This document shows positions 63,801 through 64,000 of a stretch of DNA of 64,000 bases, piece by piece. Position 1 is the stretch's first letter. The number at the start of each line of letters is the position of its first letter. The notes under the pieces were generated by a model. That model was given only the letters and a program-made list of their open reading frames with translations, was not told the DNA's origin and made no database searches. The position numbers were made by a program, and so were the translations under genes. The stretch comes from Thermogutta sp039793925 (GTDB taxonomy: Bacteria > Planctomycetota > Planctomycetia > Pirellulales > Thermoguttaceae), in contig NZ_JBAMME010000240.1 of assembly GCF_039793925.1 (NCBI RefSeq), forward strand, positions 42,980 to 106,979, given 5' to 3'.

Positions 63801-64000
63801 GTGAACTGCTACGGTTTTTTCCAACAAACCGTCGATTTCAGGAACGCGGTTGAGCCGCACCAGACATTGCCATGCGAGGGAGAGATCTTCAGGGACTTCC
63901 CGAGGATCAGTCTTGGGATCCACAAGCCTTTGTTGGAAGAGCTCGAGCGCCTCCTTGAACTGCCCATCTTTAAACAACTGCCGTGCTTGCCCACTTTCGT
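57900..64000 (-). CDS. Giant bacterial alpha-2-macroglobulin-like protein, 5' end outside the window
   Basis: More than 2030 residues are present. The frame stays open to the right edge, so the signal peptide is not visible. Visible parts in order are a helical TPR-like lead, then many macroglobulin beta-sandwich domains with YRPGHKVHYKFW and YYRTGDVIAVHS type strands. An aromatic-rich insert (about 61590-61700, WLYGPGYWWFAYDYVWYPGW) and an Ala/Met/Gly-rich stretch where the bait region belongs (60240-60470) follow. Next come the thioester motif GCTEQ (59532-59546) in an alpha/alpha barrel, and a receptor-like end. Family members trap attacking proteases. The usual partner pbpC is not beside it. 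It may be a lipoprotein or secreted. Confidence 0.9.
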   Translation of the reverse strand, partial: ESGQARQLFKDGQFKEALELFQQRLVDPKTDPREVPEDLSLAWQCLVRLNRVPEIDGLLEKTVAVHGRNWRLLQRAAELYMELPHIGVIIDNVFTRSGDWQRGKVVNCWERDRVRALQLMRQAMPLVAEEPNHSDAGQFYRRFADVILFGRDWGESWRLQALTNLDELPDYEEGWERGGAPRHAPVDEQGNPIFYSIPKTFADAQNDGERWRWCLVQAKEMDPRLTDEVDLIFSEFLWTQFGVQTLADYGWFFNRLDNEETTSTETGTWALHTLGEDETIARLAIGIKRFKLPDEFNYIKIWQQIADKENSSYRVEVLRRLAQEFENRRQYPKAAGYWKRVVELTTGDERKAAQEQLNQIVGNWGRFEPIGTQPAGKGATVEYRFRNGHEVTFTAYEIKIDQLLADVKNYLKSLPTELKWEDLDVQNLGYRLLEKPQEKYLGPVVATWTLPLKPRPNHFDSRITVATPLQKAGAYLLKAQMKDGNECFVVLWIADTIIAQKPLDKGTWFYVADAVTGQPISKANVEFFGWRQEWPGGGANRPRLVIKNFAEYTDPQGQIVLSADQLPGDFQWLIIARAPEGRLAYLGFTGLWTGQYYDAQYRAVKVYPITDRPVYRPGHKVHYKFWIRQAQYDQPDTSVFAGQEVILRLLDPKGQKLWEKRAKTDDYAGVEGEWEIPSDATLGVYRIEVVDARPINRRFGGGATFRVEEYKKPEFEVTVQAPEKPVALGEKVEATIQAKYYFGAPVTHARVKYKIERTGYTERWYPPRPFDWLYGPGYWWFAYDYVWYPGWHEWGCVRPRPFWIPWAPEPPELVGEQEVAIGEDGTVKFTIDTAPAKLLHPDEDHRYTITAEVTDQSRRTIVGTGEILVTRRPFKVYLWLSRGYYRTGDVIAVHSSARTPDGRPVQGSGRLTLYRITYPEAKPVETEVRTWDLPTDEQGMATLQIKAAEPGQYRLSHKVTDSEGHTIEGGYVFTIIGESLRASEDFRFNDLELIPDKAEYRPGEKVQLQINANQRNAAVLLFIRPANGVYLKPSLVRLDGKTAIVPVEVLPKDMPNFFVEAMTVYDGKLFTETREIIVPPEKRVLNVELTPSKTEYLPDEQATVRIKLTDLEGNPFVGSTVVAVYDKSVEYISGGSNIPEIKAFFWKWRRSHHPQTMHSLAKGSGNLVPPNTPVMEDLGIFGATVVEELAAATALGRGGAFGRPGVAYELQHRRAAPLAEGVARFAAPMAPMAKAANGMALEQADRAAAGAPAGGETPMVEPTIRKEFADTALWIGALTTREDGTAEVTLKMPQNLTTWRVKVWAMGHGTRVGEAATDVVTRKNLIIRLQAPRFFVQTDEVVLSANVHNYLKSEKAAQVKLELEGNTLEPLDELVRTVKIAPNDEVRVDWRVCVIREGEAVIRMAALTDEESDAMEMRFPVYVHGMDKMVAYSGWIRPDQDRVQFKITVPAQRRPETTRLEVHFSPTLAGAMIDALPYLVDYPYGCTEQTLNRFLPAVITQKVLIDLGVDLEKIRQKRVNLNAQELGDPKQRAEQWKRFERNPVFDKAELDRIVKEGVQRLTEMQLSDGGWGWFSGWGEWASPHLTALVVHGLQIAQQNDVAIVPGVIERGVEWLKRYQGKQLEMLRNAEQKAKGVPWKGQADNLDAFVYMVLVDAGAPNPDMKNYLYRDRLDLSVYALAMFGLALEKEGDRQKLDMVLRNISQYVEKDDENQTAWLNLSRWSWWYWYGNDIEAMAYYLKLLARTDPKGELAPRLVKYLLNNRKHATYWNSTRDTALVIEAFADFLRASGEMKPNMTVEVWFDGELRKAVEITPENLFDFDNAFVLTADDLKEGDHTVELRRKGQGPLYANAYVSYFTLEDFIPAAGLEIKVTRRYYRLKPVTKTAQVSGSRGQVIDQRVAKYEREPLENLAEVKSGELVEIELILETKNDYEYLVFEDMKPAGFEPVELRSGYTRDAPGTYVEFRDNRVVFFCRALERGRYSLSYRMRAEIPGKFSALPTRGYAMYAPELRANSDEIKLRVIDVPIVPEQK

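Noticed and set aside
1..64000. CRISPR arrays, insertion sequences, prophage or integrase genes
   Set aside because: I found no regular spaced repeats, transposase motifs, terminal inverted repeats or phage genes. The two 29-base units at 34112 and 34160 differ and are only two, so they are not a CRISPR array.

Overview
The window looks like chromosomal DNA from a planctomycete, probably a Pirellulales-type bacterium of moderate-to-high GC. The evidence is family content. There is a type II secretion-like DUF1559 pseudopilin with a partner lipoprotein, a PEP-CTERM protein, a Ser/Thr kinase with the N-terminal helical module typical of this phylum, and a short 'calmodulin-binding'-type secreted protein. 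There are also DUF1080 and PIG-L proteins, a giant alpha-2-macroglobulin and several very large secreted proteins of no known family. The genus cannot be fixed from sequence alone. No phage, IS element, CRISPR array or rRNA was seen.

Layout. 0-8.5 kb: tRNA-Leu, trigger factor, tRNA-Gly, a kinase fused to a degenerate receiver domain, a disordered RR-rich protein, the lipoprotein/DUF1559 pair and a PEP-CTERM protein. 8.7-15.3 kb: a same-strand run of exported hydrolases (EF-hand esterase, GH62-type arabinofuranosidase, second esterase, exported nitrilase-superfamily enzyme, M28/PDZ aminopeptidase). This run suggests breakdown of acylated arabinoxylan or similar material outside the cytoplasm. 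15.8-30.7 kb: a membrane protein, an ArnT/PMT-type glycosyltransferase and two giant exported, C-terminally anchored proteins (about 1200 and 2490 residues). The second giant appears to be two paralogues fused head to tail with the second signal peptide still inside. This is the best candidate here for an undescribed surface system.

30.9-37.5 kb: a class I glutamine amidotransferase, a lone chemoreceptor, btaA-btaB for the betaine lipid DGTS, and a PIG-L deacetylase. 37.7-44.8 kb: a small LuxR-type HTH protein, an ECF sigma factor with its anti-sigma factor, a GT21-like glycosyltransferase and FtsK. 45-54 kb: an exported clan-A glycoside hydrolase, a ParA-like ATPase with an unknown 171-residue partner and no ParB, a Tat-exported DUF1080-PHP fusion, LspA, and a CLC channel with CBS domains. 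54-64 kb: a hypothetical pair, the small secreted protein, an SGNH hydrolase, a CPBP protease and the alpha-2-macroglobulin, which runs off the right edge.

Starts were moved from the longest reading frame to an internal ATG or GTG wherever a clear Shine-Dalgarno sequence or signal peptide supported it. All functional calls come from reading motifs; no database search was possible.
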